From the NCBI RefSeq assembly GCF_001653235.2, contig NC_035793.1:1116001-1180000 (forward strand): 64,000 nt of DNA, in the 5' to 3' direction. This document shows positions 49,501 to 61,200 of the stretch, one piece after another (position 1 is the first letter of the stretch; the number at the start of each line of letters is the position of its first letter). The notes under the pieces are model-generated. The model saw only the letters and a list, made by a program, of their open reading frames with translations. It was not told the DNA's origin and searched no databases. Position numbers and translations under genes: made by a program. This DNA comes from Pochonia chlamydosporia 170 (Eukaryota > Ascomycota > Sordariomycetes > Hypocreales > Clavicipitaceae).

Positions 49501-50196
49501 TTATTGAGGAAGCAAGTTCCGGGATTCTTCGTCACTGAGAACGATTTCGTGGACCGGCTCGCGCTGGTTCTCGAGTGGGACGTAGTCGCAGTCGACGTAC
49601 GAGGGGAGGAAGATCTCTGAGGAGTTCCATGTCAGCTCTTGGGTCGGGGTTAAAGTGTAGATGGGCAAACAAACCTGGGTTCCAAACAAATCCTTGACTG
49701 GAAGACAAATAAGAGATCTGTGTCAAATGGTCAGCCCGCCCTACTGGGAGGATCCACAGCTTTGTTGTGTCAGTGAGGGTGCTTACCAGACGGGGTGGTC
49801 CATCAGGGTCACCAATATTGATGACGGTGCTTTCTTGCTTGGAAATGGCGGAGCCTAGAATGGGTGTCAGTAAACACCGCCGAATATTATGGGATAGATT
49901 ATTGTGCCTCTGGTTCACAACATATCTAACCGCAGACGAGAGCCTGGGAGGATGACGCATGCGAGACAAATGGTGGATTGCACGATATTGCTGTGCTGCA
50001 CAGGCTAGCACTTACTCAACAAACTGGGTCGTCGTGTGTGGAGCATCTTGTTACTGGGACTCGTAGACGGCGAAGTGTGTGAAGGCGAGCTCGAGTAAGA
50101 GCTCATGGAGGAGCTACCAAGAGCCTTTGACGACGGGTGGAAGGCGCTTGGTGAAGCCGAGGATCGGACAGTCGGAATGGTGATGGATGACGACAT
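49501..50196 (-). CDS. Small four-exon protein, function unknown
   Basis: Exons are 50196-50016, 49854-49787, 49717-49675 and 49616-49501. All junctions have GT/AG borders and the phase is kept, encoding 135 residues. No part exceeds 60 codons in one exon, so open-frame scans miss it. The first 60 residues are Ser/Pro-rich and probably disordered. The rest is dense and ordered-looking: SAISKQESTVINIGDPDGPPRL, ISYLSSSQGFVWNPEIFLPSY, VDCDYVPLENQREPVHEIVLSDEE. I do not recognise a domain. The change from low-complexity head to compact, aromatic- and acid-rich tail, kept open over three introns, argues that it is a real gene. No signal peptide or membrane helix. The promoter side carries a G-quadruplex-like tract. 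Confidence 0.75.
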
Positions 50197-50556
50197 GGTG
50201 AGGGTCGACGGAATGACGGATCAAGCTGTGAGACAAGACAAGAAGAGACAAGACGAGACAGGTATTGGCCAGCGATGATGTGAGTATGTACAGTCGGAAA
50301 TTAAAAACGCTGGCGATGGTGGTTCAACGTTGGCTTTCGTAGACAATAGGATGAAGTAGTCAAGATGAGGAGGAGGATGCGTGCGGCGTGCGTGGGGGAG
50401 GAGTCAAACAAGAGTGGCTGGCTGGCTAGCAATGACGAAGAGGTGAGGTCTGGTGTGAGTGGTGACTTGCGTTTGGTGTGAATTGTCAAGCCGGTTGGTT
50501 GGTGGCAGATTTGGTGACTGACCCGGAGTTGGGTGACAGACTAGTCGAGCCGGAAT

Positions 50557-50580
50557 GGGGATGGGATGGGATGGGATGGG
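50557..50580 (+). repeat. GGGAT repeat, G-quadruplex-like
   Basis: Four G-runs of three or more separated by AT form four tandem GGGAT units and one extra GGG, on the plus strand. Two-base loops fit a stable G-quadruplex. It lies 361 bp upstream of the leftward small gene, with the G-rich side on the template strand. Confidence 0.75.
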
Positions 50581-51050
50581 CGGCGGCGGGTGATGGTCGA
50601 TATGGGAGTCGGGAGATGTCAAGTCAAGTCAAGTGGGCTGGACTGGACCGATTGAATGGATTCGATGGACCGAGAGCCGCACAGCTGACAGAAGGTCTGG
50701 TTGATTGATTGACTAACGAGGCGCCGATTGCGGGAAGACTAATAGCTCGGACCGTGTGCTGCGTGAATGAGGTAAAGTAGGTTAGGGTAGACAGGCAGGC
50801 AGGCAGAGACCAGATGTTGGAGGGGGATCAAATGATTTGATGCATGTATTCTTTTTGACAACTGGTCTGGTAGATTATTGTTAGGGAGAAGTGGTAAAAA
50901 GGAAAAGAAAGGAAAAGGCAAGGAAGGAGCGGAGAGAGACGAGATAAAGTGACCAGACCAGAAACGACATGGAAGAGCGATTGGAGACCTTGACCAGACC
51001 TTGACCAGACGGCAGGCCAAGCCGGGGCACTGCTGGGTGACTGAGAGAGC

Positions 51051-51073
51051 GAGACAGCGAGACAGCGAGACAG
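51051..51073. repeat. 8-bp tandem repeat
   Basis: Nearly three copies of GAGACAGC. A nearby 50617-50632 run has three copies of CAAGT. Both are simple-sequence slippage products in intergenic DNA. Confidence 0.75.
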
Positions 51074-52020
51074 GCAGAGAGGAGCTGCAGGGAAGAAGCA
51101 GGCAAGAAGCAGGCAAGCAAACTGCATGCAAGTGTCTGGTACGGAGTTACAGAGTACAGACTAGGAGTACATGGGAATGAATGTGCACAGAGGCACTTGG
51201 TCGGGTACTGACGTCTATTCTGGTACTTGACATGGACTTGAAGACGTCTCGACTGCTTGCAGGGGTCCCATCAACATCAACGACGACCAAAATGTACCCC
51301 GTACCTAAGTGCACACGGAGCAATGGGCTGGGGTGAGGCGCATGTAAGGTACCGACTTTGATGTCCAAGGTGGTGTTGGAGTCCAGGTTGGGCGGGAACG
51401 GCAGATTGGTTGTTGTGTGTTGGCAATCATCGTTTCTCATGAACTGTGTAATGCTTCCATGGCTATCCATCTCCATCCAAAAGAGCATCTCGAGTTCATA
51501 TGCCTGGCGCCAGAATACATTCCATGCTTTTACTCTGCGCTTGATCCGGCACGGAGTATTGTGCACTCCATGCTGATGGCTTCAAGCTGCAAAGTCGTCG
51601 GCGTGGCTTGGGCGAAACCCATCATCGACGTATTCCATACTGTGTGCTCCGTAGACTTGGGGATCCAACCTCCTGATGCAATCCAGGTTGACGTCCTCCC
51701 TCCCCACAAAGCCTTCGTGGATCAGGAAGCAACAAGACCCGACCTTCCATGTGGATTTGTCCAAGCCACATTTGGCTCAAGTTCAATGACTGCTCTCTTG
51801 CATTGTCGCTCAGAGTTGCCCTCTCGGAGCCGACCAAACCAAACGTCCGCTCTTTGCTCAAATGTTCCTCGCCCCGAGTACATCAACTCGAAAACGAAAC
51901 CTGCACAAATGTGTGCTCGACTCTTCTGTGCTGAAATAGGTAGCTGCAGCATTTCTTGGACTCATGCTCATTCATGTTTACGATACTTTACTCTCAAGTA
52001 CGGATACGGAGTACAGTTGA

Positions 52021-52038
52021 GTACGGAGTACTCCGTAC
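52021..52038. repeat. 18-bp perfect palindrome GTACGGAGTACTCCGTAC
   Basis: An exact inverted repeat made of TACGGAGTA and TACTCCGTA sharing their centre. Another TACGGAGTA lies just upstream at 52005-52013. It belongs to the repeated 9-mer family seen in the right third of the window. Confidence 0.85.
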
Positions 52039-53838
52039 GTTGAGTCTACATCGGCCCACTCAGCCCCATATCAACCAAGACCAAGCCCCGGCCCAGCCCA
52101 GGCAGAGACAGCTTCAACACCATGCGATTCCATGCCTGGCCTCTTGTTGACCCCAATTCTGCCTACGCACAGTGCTCTGCACAAAAACGACAGGTGCCTC
52201 ACCTAATTCCTCCACTATGCCATACAGCACGCATGCCCCGTCAGAGCGCCCGCATCCACGGCCCAATCTCGTGATGGCCAGTCGGAGCTTCAACTGGCCC
52301 CTCTACAATCGAACAAGCGAAAATGCCATCAAGCTAGACCAGGATTAACCACGGACCCATCAAGCCATCAAACCATCCAACTATCAACTGGGTCCTGTCC
52401 TGGTGACTCTACAAATATGCTGCGGGGACAGTCCAGACTACCAGAGCAAGACACGACAGTGTTGATGGCTTGGGAACAGAGGAAATGCGCATGCCTGATC
52501 CATTTTGATGTGACCTGTGTGGCTCTTCATTTGGACCTCAATGTCTTATGGACTCCAATATACAATATACGGAGTATGTACCTCGGTAGTTGCAGGCGGG
52601 CAGGGACACACACCTGGACCCTCCAGCACTACATGCTGACCTTGCTTGCAAAGCCTACTTACTTTAAGTACTTGACCCTGTCGCCCAGAACGAGCCAGGT
52701 AGTTCAGTTTCCCACTGACTTTTGGTAGCTGAACTCGGGCTCCTGCAATTAGCATTTGTTGAGCTGTGTTGTGACTGACGAAACACAAGGTTCAACCAAT
52801 GATCTTGCGACTCATAACTACCACTTGCTGGTGGAGCTTGTCTCGACACTGAACAACATGTCCTTGCGGTAGTATGTTGATGGCGATGGCGGCGACTTCA
52901 GCATGGCAACCCTTCCCCTCTTGTGTTGATGATCTGTCTCTGTTTGATTCTCAAGTTGCTTTATTTCGACTATCGACTGGTGACGCGGCCCTACAATACT
53001 TGTCCATGTACTCTATCTTCCAGGTTACTTTCACTAAGCGCCCAAATGCACCAAATGCCACAAATGCCTGATCTGCAAAACGCGAGCCACTTGCACCACT
53101 CGGGAACTACCATCTCTCCCCGTAGTCCCTGTCAGGCGCCTTCTTTACACCACTTCGAGTGGTCCATCACTTGATTCTTGGCCACTTGGCCATCTCTGTT
53201 CCATGACCTGTGCATCCTTGTGGTTGAACAGACAGATCCAGTCTTGGGGCAAAATCCCTACTCCCAGGCACACCGCCTCAGACATGTGTCAAATGCCATA
53301 GCGCTCGGTAACTACTAGCCTAAGTACGTAGGTAGTTTTAACGCAGCGAGGTCAATGTCGACTATCTACCTTGGTAGGTACTCTGTCTGAGTCTGGCCCT
53401 AGCCTTCGTTAGGTTTCAAGCATAGAGCTTGACCAAAGCTGCCTCGGTGCGGTTGGAGACACCACAAAGTTCTAAGTTCCAGCATTGTCGTGCCTTATCA
53501 CGTGCACTCGTATTGCGCCCCAAAAATCTGCGAAGCTAAACATGACTAAGCAGGCAAGCTCCCTTCCCAGGCCACCGCGCGCCTACGTCCGTCGTTGACG
53601 CCTGCTGATGCGAAGAGCTTCGCAAAGACAACCATCACCTCTGGCATCGTCAACCTCTCCGTATCCGCATCCACGAACATCATCCATCTTTCCCGACACT
53701 ATAAACGCAGAAGAGAGTTTTAACTCGTGTCTTACTGCGAATTACGGCATCTGAACCGCGGATTCGACTGCCTTCTGCTCCCCATTCGCAACCGATTCCA
53801 AGCCATAATTCCGCAGCTAGCTGCGCTGCTGCCACACA

Positions 53839-55370
53839 ATGGGCGACATTGCAGTTGAAAGCCAGGCCAACCATGTGCCGTCGCACAAGAAGTCGGCTCC
53901 GTCAGCAATCCCTACCATTGATAACTTCGAGGGTTTGCCAACAGAGGGTGGTGACGACTATGCCTCGTTGAAGAAGCTGCAGCGACAGTTGGAGTAAGCG
54001 CAACCCAATTTTTGTCATCCATATATCACAAGCCGCTAGGATTTTGTCCTCTCTCTATTGCATTGATAAAGTTCGTCTCCGATTTGCCTTATACTGACGC
54101 ATTTGTAGGTATATTCAACTACAAGAAGAATATATCAAGGATGAACAAAGGTACGTCTTTGCCTTTCGCCACTATACCGGGCAATCGCCGTATCGGCGTG
54201 GAACCCATAACAGCATATTCACATGACAAATAGGAGCTTGAAACGCGAGCTGGTTCGAGCTCAAGAAGAAATTAAACGAATCCAGAGTGTTCCGTTGGTC
54301 ATTGGGCAATTCATGGAAGCCATCGATCAAAAGTATGTTCAAAAAATCCTGTCTCCGCCTATGTCTCGTCACTCACTGACCCGACTTGTGTCTTCTCTAG
54401 CACTGGAATCGTTCAGTCGAGCACCGGATCCAACTACGTTGTCCGAATTCTCTCAACACTTGACCGCGAGTTGCTCAAGCCGTCATCCTCCGTGGCCCTC
54501 CACCGACACTCAAATGCCCTTGTCGATATTCTCCCTCCGGAAGCTGATTCATCCATCGCCATGCTCGGCGCCGACGAGAAACCCGATGTGACTTATGCCG
54601 ATGTTGGTGGCTTGGACATGCAGAAGCAGGAAATCCGAGAAGCCGTGGAGCTGCCCTTGACACACTTTGATCTCTACAAACAGATCGGTATCGACCCTCC
54701 ACGTGGTGTACTGTTGTATGGCCCTCCTGGTACAGGCAAGACCATGCTTGTCAAGGCTGTTGCCAATTCCACCACCGCCAGTTTCATCCGAGTTGTTGGT
54801 TCCGAATTCGTCCAGAAGTACCTTGGTGAAGGTCCCCGAATGGTGCGAGATGTTTTCCGCATGGCCCGCGAAAACTCCCCTGCCATCATCTTCATTGATG
54901 AAATCGACGCTATTGCCACGAAGCGTTTCGACGCCCAGACTGGTGCCGATCGTGAAGTGCAACGTATCCTGCTCGAACTGCTTAACCAGATGGACGGTTT
55001 CGACCAAACGTCCAACGTCAAGGTCATCATGGCCACCAATCGTGCCGACACTCTAGATCCAGCCTTGCTGCGTCCCGGTCGATTGGACCGAAAGATTGAG
55101 TTCCCCTCGTTGCGAGACCGCCGTGAGCGCCGTCTCATTTTCACCACCATTGCCAGCAAGATGTCACTCGCTCCCGAAGTCGACCTCGACAGCTTGATCG
55201 TGCGCAATGATCCCCTGTCCGGTGCCATTATCGCTGCCATCATGCAGGAAGCTGGTTTGCGTGCCGTCCGCAAGAACAGATACAACATTATCCAGAGCGA
55301 TTTGGAGGACGCATACTCAAGCCAGGTCAAGGGTACGAGCGACGACAACAAGTTCGACTTTTACAAGTAA
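53839..55370 (+). CDS. RPT3: 26S proteasome ATPase subunit Rpt3
   Basis: AAA+ ATPase of the 19S regulatory particle base, unfolding and translocating ubiquitinated substrates. Exons are 53839-53993, 54109-54150, 54234-54332 and 54401-55370, encoding 421 residues. The N-terminal coiled coil ([36 protein letters not shown]) runs over the first three exons. The OB domain follows ([20 protein letters not shown]), including the Rpt3-typical [29 protein letters not shown]. Walker A GPPGTGKT is at 206-213, Walker B FIDEID around 262-267, then [20 protein letters not shown]. The C-terminus DFYK carries the HbYX motif that docks into the 20S alpha ring; it is present in Rpt2, Rpt3 and Rpt5. The N-terminal features single out Rpt3 among the six ATPases. 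Confidence 0.97.
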
Positions 55371-56727
55371 GCAGATGCGAGTGTTGTTGGTGGGAACAAG
55401 TCATGAGGGACAGACATTACTCGGTGTATCAAAGGGGGGTGAGTCGGTATAGTGGGAATTTGGCAAGAAGATGGCATTTCGGATAAGGTAGTCGCGCGAA
55501 GGAGGCGGAAGGGGCATGTGAACGAAAATGTTACTGTAACCAATAGATCCGACTGAGCCAGAAGCATAATCCATCTTCTAGCTCTGTAAGACTCAATAGC
55601 AAATACTGTATTTTTAGTGCTATTTACAATTTCGAGCTCTTTACGTGCGCCGCAGTTCAGCCATCGTGGGCCAACGCCGTGACATGTTCTTGCATCTGGT
55701 TCCAGACGCAACCTCAAATGGTTTCGGATGCATCCCAACACTTCGGGGCATCAGTCTCTTCCTCACGGCTATGTCCAACTCTCGGCCGTCAGAGTCATCG
55801 ACTTGGCTACCGAGTACGCCAGCCACTTGAGCAACATTTACCTTACCCTTCTTGTCGGCTTTGAATCCGTCTTATATAAGAGACTCCCCAAGTGCTCTGC
55901 CTATGTCACATTCAACTTCATGCTTAATGACCCATGTATGGAAATAATGCTCATGGACTCGTACAGCTAGGTAATCTGACCATCTATAAATAGTTCTCTC
56001 ATGACTCCCAAATGTCACATGAATCCTTCTTCCCAGTGTGTCACGGTTTCTGCTTCCATAGCCTTTACCGCATTTACAGCCAATTTGCTGTTGTATCAAG
56101 TCTGGTCATGTCGACCTTTTCCGAACCTCCTTTGTCTATAGATCCGCTTGCCTGTCCGCCATTCCATAACCGTAATTACGCCGAAAAAAGAACAGAGTTA
56201 TTGGATATTAATCCTTGGTAAGATTGGGTATTGGCCAAGTTGTCCTTTCCAACTTGTCAAATCAACAATAAAGATAAAAGAAGTACAATAGTCCCCGGAC
56301 TTGTGTTGCAACTACACATGACACCGACAGGCTCTGAAGAAGAAGAGAGCTCTAACAAAGTCTCGTACACCGTTCGTCATTACCCGAATGATAGGGCAGG
56401 TCGTCAGATTAGGTCGTAAATTCCGTGTAAAACGTTAGAAAAGCCCTGGAGAGCTTGTTTTAATTGAAATTGGTCCAGTCAATCTCCCTTGATAGACAGA
56501 TCATTGAACGCCAATGCTTTGCATAATATAATGACAAGAGGCCGGCTGGCAGCTTTCGTCTTCCAGTAACTAGCCATGAATGATAGATTGGTGTCATGGT
56601 CGTGACTGAGGATCGGTGATTGTAAGTTTTTAGTGCGCTTGCCAATGGTAATATCAGAGTGAGAGGTATCTGCTTGAGAGACCGCTGAAACGGGTTGAGA
56701 TCGAGATTCGTTTTGTTCAATAGGAAA
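55371..56727. other. Convergent 3' intergenic region
   Basis: About 1.36 kb between RPT3 and the Lst7-like gene, tail to tail, longer than the other convergent gaps in this window. Only short frames without domains are present. It probably holds both 3' untranslated regions. Confidence 0.5.
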
Positions 56728-58203
56728 TCAGGAATTCAAAGCAACGCCAACTTCGAAAAGGAGTTGGACAAACTTTCCATGAAGCTCAATGAAGAAATCA
56801 GGTTGTCCAACCAGCTCGGCGAGCCCACGCGCCTTCAATGAAGAAGCTCCAGGCCCACCGCCCATACGCCTTGTAAAGGCACTCCCACCGGTCAAAAAAC
56901 TGCTGCCAGACCGATCAACTGCGGTGGGAGGGTCGAACGCGGAAGGTTGAGGTTGTGGTTGGCCTCCACCGGTATACATTACACTGCCAATAGGAGATGA
57001 GTTGGTTGCTGATCGCTCTGCCTCGACTTCAGCTAGCTGCTGAATCCAGATTGCCAAATCCCTGAAAGCCGCCGAGATCATGGCAAACGTTTTCATTGCC
57101 AATCGCTCCTTATGTGTACTCAGAGCCAGAAAGGCATACACTCGCTTGTGCCCGCGGGCATGCACATCCGGAATACGGAATATGTATGCTGTGGTGTAAC
57201 CTGCCAGAGCATCTCCGAAGAATATGGGCCCTCCAGTTGCTGCAGATCCCGGGCTTTGCGTGGTGACGAAAGATGGCGATGTATTGATCTGTGGTGAGGA
57301 GGTAGGCGTAGACGTCGATGGCGGTCGTGGAAGCGTCTCAAATGACAGGGCACGCAGGCACGACGCACGGATTAATGAGAAAGAGTCGGCTAGGATTGGT
57401 TCGTGCGTGGACGTGTAGTTGACGTAGTGGAAGTGATACGGGGCTCGCTCTGATGAAGTCGATGTGCTGGAGCATGACGTGTTTCTGGAACTGCTGGCTG
57501 TCGACGCTATTTTCCGAGATCGTACACGTCGCGTGCTGGTCTCGCGATCGCCATCCGTGTCACTCGAAGTCTGCGAGTTGGGTGGGGAGGTCTGTCCAGC
57601 AGCTCCGAAAACCCTCTCTACAGGAGCCTTGGTTCGCAGAGTAGGACCATGTGCCCCGGTTGCATAATCCTCCGTTGCAGCGCCAGACGTTTGCCGTCTT
57701 GGCAGTGTCATAGCACAGTTGTCGCAAGGCACCTGCTTCTTGGTAACGGTGTCGTCGTAGGTTCGCCGAAAGCTCGAGTCCCGACGTGGTTGCTGGAACG
57801 CTGGACGTGGGCTTTCTGGTGGCGTCTCGAGAGCCGAAGAATTGGGCGTCGAGTTTGCAATACCAGCCGCTGCCGTAGACCGCCGCAGAGCAGCGCGTTG
57901 GGAGTGAGCATCTTGTTCCGAGACTGGCGCGGAGCCGCTGCGCCCAATATTTAGATCATGCAGAGCATCGTTCAAGGCAAGAGCTGGGTGCGATTGCGGA
58001 GCTGATGTCGGGCCGCCTGACCGTGTTCGACTCTCGGCTTTTGTTTTGCATGTTGCACCACTTGTGGCATCTGCTTCTTCAAAACACACAGAACAAGGAC
58101 TTCGTAGTCCTTCGGTGACCATCAATGGGGTTGGCCCATGGATGTCACAATAGTGAGCAAGGCATAACTTCAAATCCGTCGTTAGTCGAATGCCAATGGC
58201 CAT
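56728..58203 (-). CDS. Lst7/folliculin-like longin protein
   Basis: Fungal relative of folliculin (FLCN/Lst7), which with Lst4/FNIP controls Rag GTPases and amino-acid signalling to TORC1 at the vacuole. Single exon, 491 residues from the ATG in IMAIGIRL; the frame runs a few codons further upstream without another ATG. The N-terminus LKLCLAHYCDIHGPTPLMVTEG and the nearby SPCSVCFEE match the folliculin longin start. A long Ser/Thr-rich insert (about 55-265) contains a CxxC (PCDNCAMTLP). The longin part resumes with FHYVNYTSTHEPILADSFSLIRASCLRALSFE, GPIFFGDALAGYTTAYIFRIPDVHARG and YAFLALSTHKERLAMKTF. The protein ends soon after ELHGKFVQLLFEVGVALNS, so, as in yeast Lst7, it has no C-terminal DENN module of animal folliculin. 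Confidence 0.87.
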   Translation of the reverse strand: MAIGIRLTTDLKLCLAHYCDIHGPTPLMVTEGLRSPCSVCFEEADATSGATCKTKAESRTRSGGPTSAPQSHPALALNDALHDLNIGRSGSAPVSEQDAHSQRAALRRSTAAAGIANSTPNSSALETPPESPRPAFQQPRRDSSFRRTYDDTVTKKQVPCDNCAMTLPRRQTSGAATEDYATGAHGPTLRTKAPVERVFGAAGQTSPPNSQTSSDTDGDRETSTRRVRSRKIASTASSSRNTSCSSTSTSSERAPYHFHYVNYTSTHEPILADSFSLIRASCLRALSFETLPRPPSTSTPTSSPQINTSPSFVTTQSPGSAATGGPIFFGDALAGYTTAYIFRIPDVHARGHKRVYAFLALSTHKERLAMKTFAMISAAFRDLAIWIQQLAEVEAERSATNSSPIGSVMYTGGGQPQPQPSAFDPPTAVDRSGSSFLTGGSAFTRRMGGGPGASSLKARGLAELVGQPDFFIELHGKFVQLLFEVGVALNS

Positions 58204-61200
58204 GATGCATTGCCTGGTGAGCACGGAAAGGCATCACTTGAGCCGCAATGTGTAAACGAGGAACATGTACGAAAGAGTGCGTCGGGTATAAGAGAGGACA
58301 GTGGAGATATTTGAAGAGAAATAAGGTAAAGTGAAGGAAGATATGTGTTGGCTCTGCGAGAGTCTCAGTTTTGTCGTAAGTCAGTTGTCCACCAAGGAGC
58401 AGCTGACACAATCTGAAGCAAGGCTGATGGAGGTTGTCTTGTTTCTCACAACAACAAGCAAATGCACCTGGTAATGCTCGTCAAGTTCGCAGACGAAACA
58501 AGGAAGACGAGCTTCCATGCGATGCAGCAACAGAGGCGGTGAGCAAAGATGGTGTGCAAGTGACATATGGGTGCCAGCACGGGAGAAGCCCGCGACAAGT
58601 ACGAGCTGCAGTTGCTGTGGCCGAGACCCGCGCCAACACCAGCTCCAAGGACCATGCTTGTCTGGTTGCGACAGAGAAATCAAAGGGAGGGGGAATGTGA
58701 AAACAAGGCTAGGTTGTTTGGATTGGCATTGGGGGAGCATGGAGGCACGCTGCAGGCATGGTGTGGCGCCTTGCAGCTCAACCATGCACTGTCCGATGCT
58801 TTGTCAACCAGAGAAAGTTGGAGGTGACTTACAATGTAGGTCATGACGCATCCAGAGCTTGGAGTCGTTGGAGGGGTTTATCTTATCGTGAGAAGCAGCA
58901 AGGTGGGATTTCGGTCTAGCAACAAGCCGTGAGCTAGAGAGGAGGGGCGAGTCAACCAACACCAGTGATTCGATGACTACACAATGATGCGGCGAGGATG
59001 CGAGGATGATGCGAAGGGCGAGGTAGCGATGCGACAACAAGGTAGATATATCGAAAACAACCGCTTGGGGCACGGGTCGAGGCTCACTGCGATGAAGACC
59101 CAGGGTCAACCGCAAGGTGAGTGGCGATTATTTTGTAAGCTACTTGGAGCGTGGTACAGCTGGTCGCGGACTGTCGCGGACTGTCGCGGGGAGCTCTGAT
59201 CCGATGCGGGAGTCCGCGTGGACGTTGTTGGGCGGAGGTCTTCTTGGATGCCCCCCGAATACCTGTGTTGCCTTTCAGGTTTATACCAGACTGCACTGGG
59301 GGAGTTGGTGGCGTCTGTTGCTTGTGCGAGTGCCGTACTCAGAGGTTTCAGCCCCAGGCCTGCTGTATCTCCTAGTCGGCGAGTGAGACTCTGCTCCGCG
59401 GCTCGATTTGGTGACAGACAAGCTGCCTGGCCAGCGAGACGAGGAATCAAAGAGCAAAGGTCGAAGGAGATGGTGATGGAAAGGAGGAGAAGTCTGGACC
59501 GGTAGAAGTAGCAGTAGTAGGATGGCAGTTGCCGAGAGAAATAGGCAAGAGCGAGTTGAGAAAGCGGATGCCACGGAGAATAGAGTTTCGGCGTGAGGGT
59601 GAATGAGCGCTCTTGCCCAGGCCAAGGAAGGAGCAGAACTGGGAAGGCGGCGGGTCGTGGCTTCCCAGTCTAAGCAGTTCTAAGCTTGTGGTCGGCCGTG
59701 GGAGTAGCTTCTTGTCAAGTTCTTGACTCGCTCAGTCTGAGGATTGACGACACAACAAATTATTTACACGGACCTGCTCGATGTGGTTCTGCTGTGCGTC
59801 CTGGACGGTCTTTGGAAAATCGACTCGAATGAATGACGAAGAGCAAGCGCCGTCGCTCGCCTCAGACCAGACGAATGTGAGAGGCCGATGGCTATGATCA
59901 ACAAAGTGTGGGCTCTCCAGTTCCTGATATAATCCCACAAATCATGGATCCGGTGTTACGCTTCCGTGACAAAGCCAAGCACTCCGACAGGTCTTCTAGA
60001 ACGACATGAGCACGCCAGTTGACAAGCCTACCCTGGCGCGAAACAAAGGAACAGGGGATTTTGTCAGTGGGTGTTTGGACCCGACCAGGGACGAGTCGTG
60101 AGCCGCCAATTGGTGGTTTGGAAGAATGGGGACTTGGACTGGACCTTGCAGAGCGACAGAGCCATGGATGCCCTCCACTTAGCCGCCCAACTTGGTGGAC
60201 TATTTGTCGAGGACAACCTTGAGAAACCGCTCTTCACGCCGCCGGGAAGCACCACTTGTGGCGGCGGCCTTGTGGCCCGGCAAGCAAAGTCTCCGAGGTC
60301 AGCATCTCAACCAGACGACAAACTGCAGATTGCTATGTCTACATGGGTTCTAAAGTGGAACACTACAGCACTGTGCCCTCGTCTTGCTCCTCTACCCGCG
60401 GAAGCTTTGCTGGGGGCTTCAGAATCCAGGGTCTTGTGTGCCAATATATATTTGTGGATACATGATACGACGGACTACAGGGCTATGAATCAAAAGCTGA
60501 CAGTCACAGGCTGTGATCGTCAGAGCCGATGTCCCGAATGGCATCTTTTGATGAAGAGGGAAAAAAAGGGGTCCGGTCAGAGGAGTTACCAGTGACCTCC
60601 ACCTGTGTGGCTTCGCAGTTCCCACATCCGGGAACTGCCGGACTGGAATTGGAAAGAGAAAACTGTTCGTCTAAAGTTCCCAGGATCTTTTGTCTTGGCC
60701 TTATTATTTTCTAGTAATTCGAAAGCAACGATGGGACAGGAAAGTACAGAAGAGGCCAGGCCTGACCACATAGTTGTCGTGTGGCACAGGACGTTACACA
60801 GAAATAGAAGTTGGTATTGTCGACAAAGCCAGGCCTGCCCGTTTCGAGACTGTTGCAAGCTATCGAAGTTTGGACCGTCCTGCAAACGATGCGCGTGCCT
60901 GAGTAGTGCCACACTCGCAAAATTGTCCGCGTTCCCACTGGCCCGTGGAAAACAAATTCGGTTATCCTTATTTACCCGGACTGGCCGACCGCTCCCATCT
61001 GTGGGACGGCTTCCAAGTACCTACGGTATCAAAGTATAGAGGGTGCGATATTAGAGCATTGCTCAAGACACAACAGATCATCTAGTTCAACAAGCGCCTT
61101 CGCGCATGGTGGTTACTGCTCTTTTCTTTACCTTGTCGCCTTCCTAATGTCTATGTCGATACCCAAGCATTACGGAAAGCGTCAGGGTTGAATTTGAAAT

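Larger units (their letters stand above)
50197..53838. other. 3.6-kb divergent region rich in short repeats
   Basis: Gap between the small four-exon gene (-) and RPT3 (+). The left 1 kb has many microsatellite-like runs and a G-rich tract. The right part carries four TACTCCGTA sites, two of them in an 18-bp palindrome. Several overlapping open frames (for example 51417-52043) have no domain. No RNA gene or transposon recognised. Confidence 0.55.

Noticed and set aside
60071..60595. 174-codon plus-strand frame
   Set aside because: No recognisable motif and frames of similar length overlap it on the other strand.
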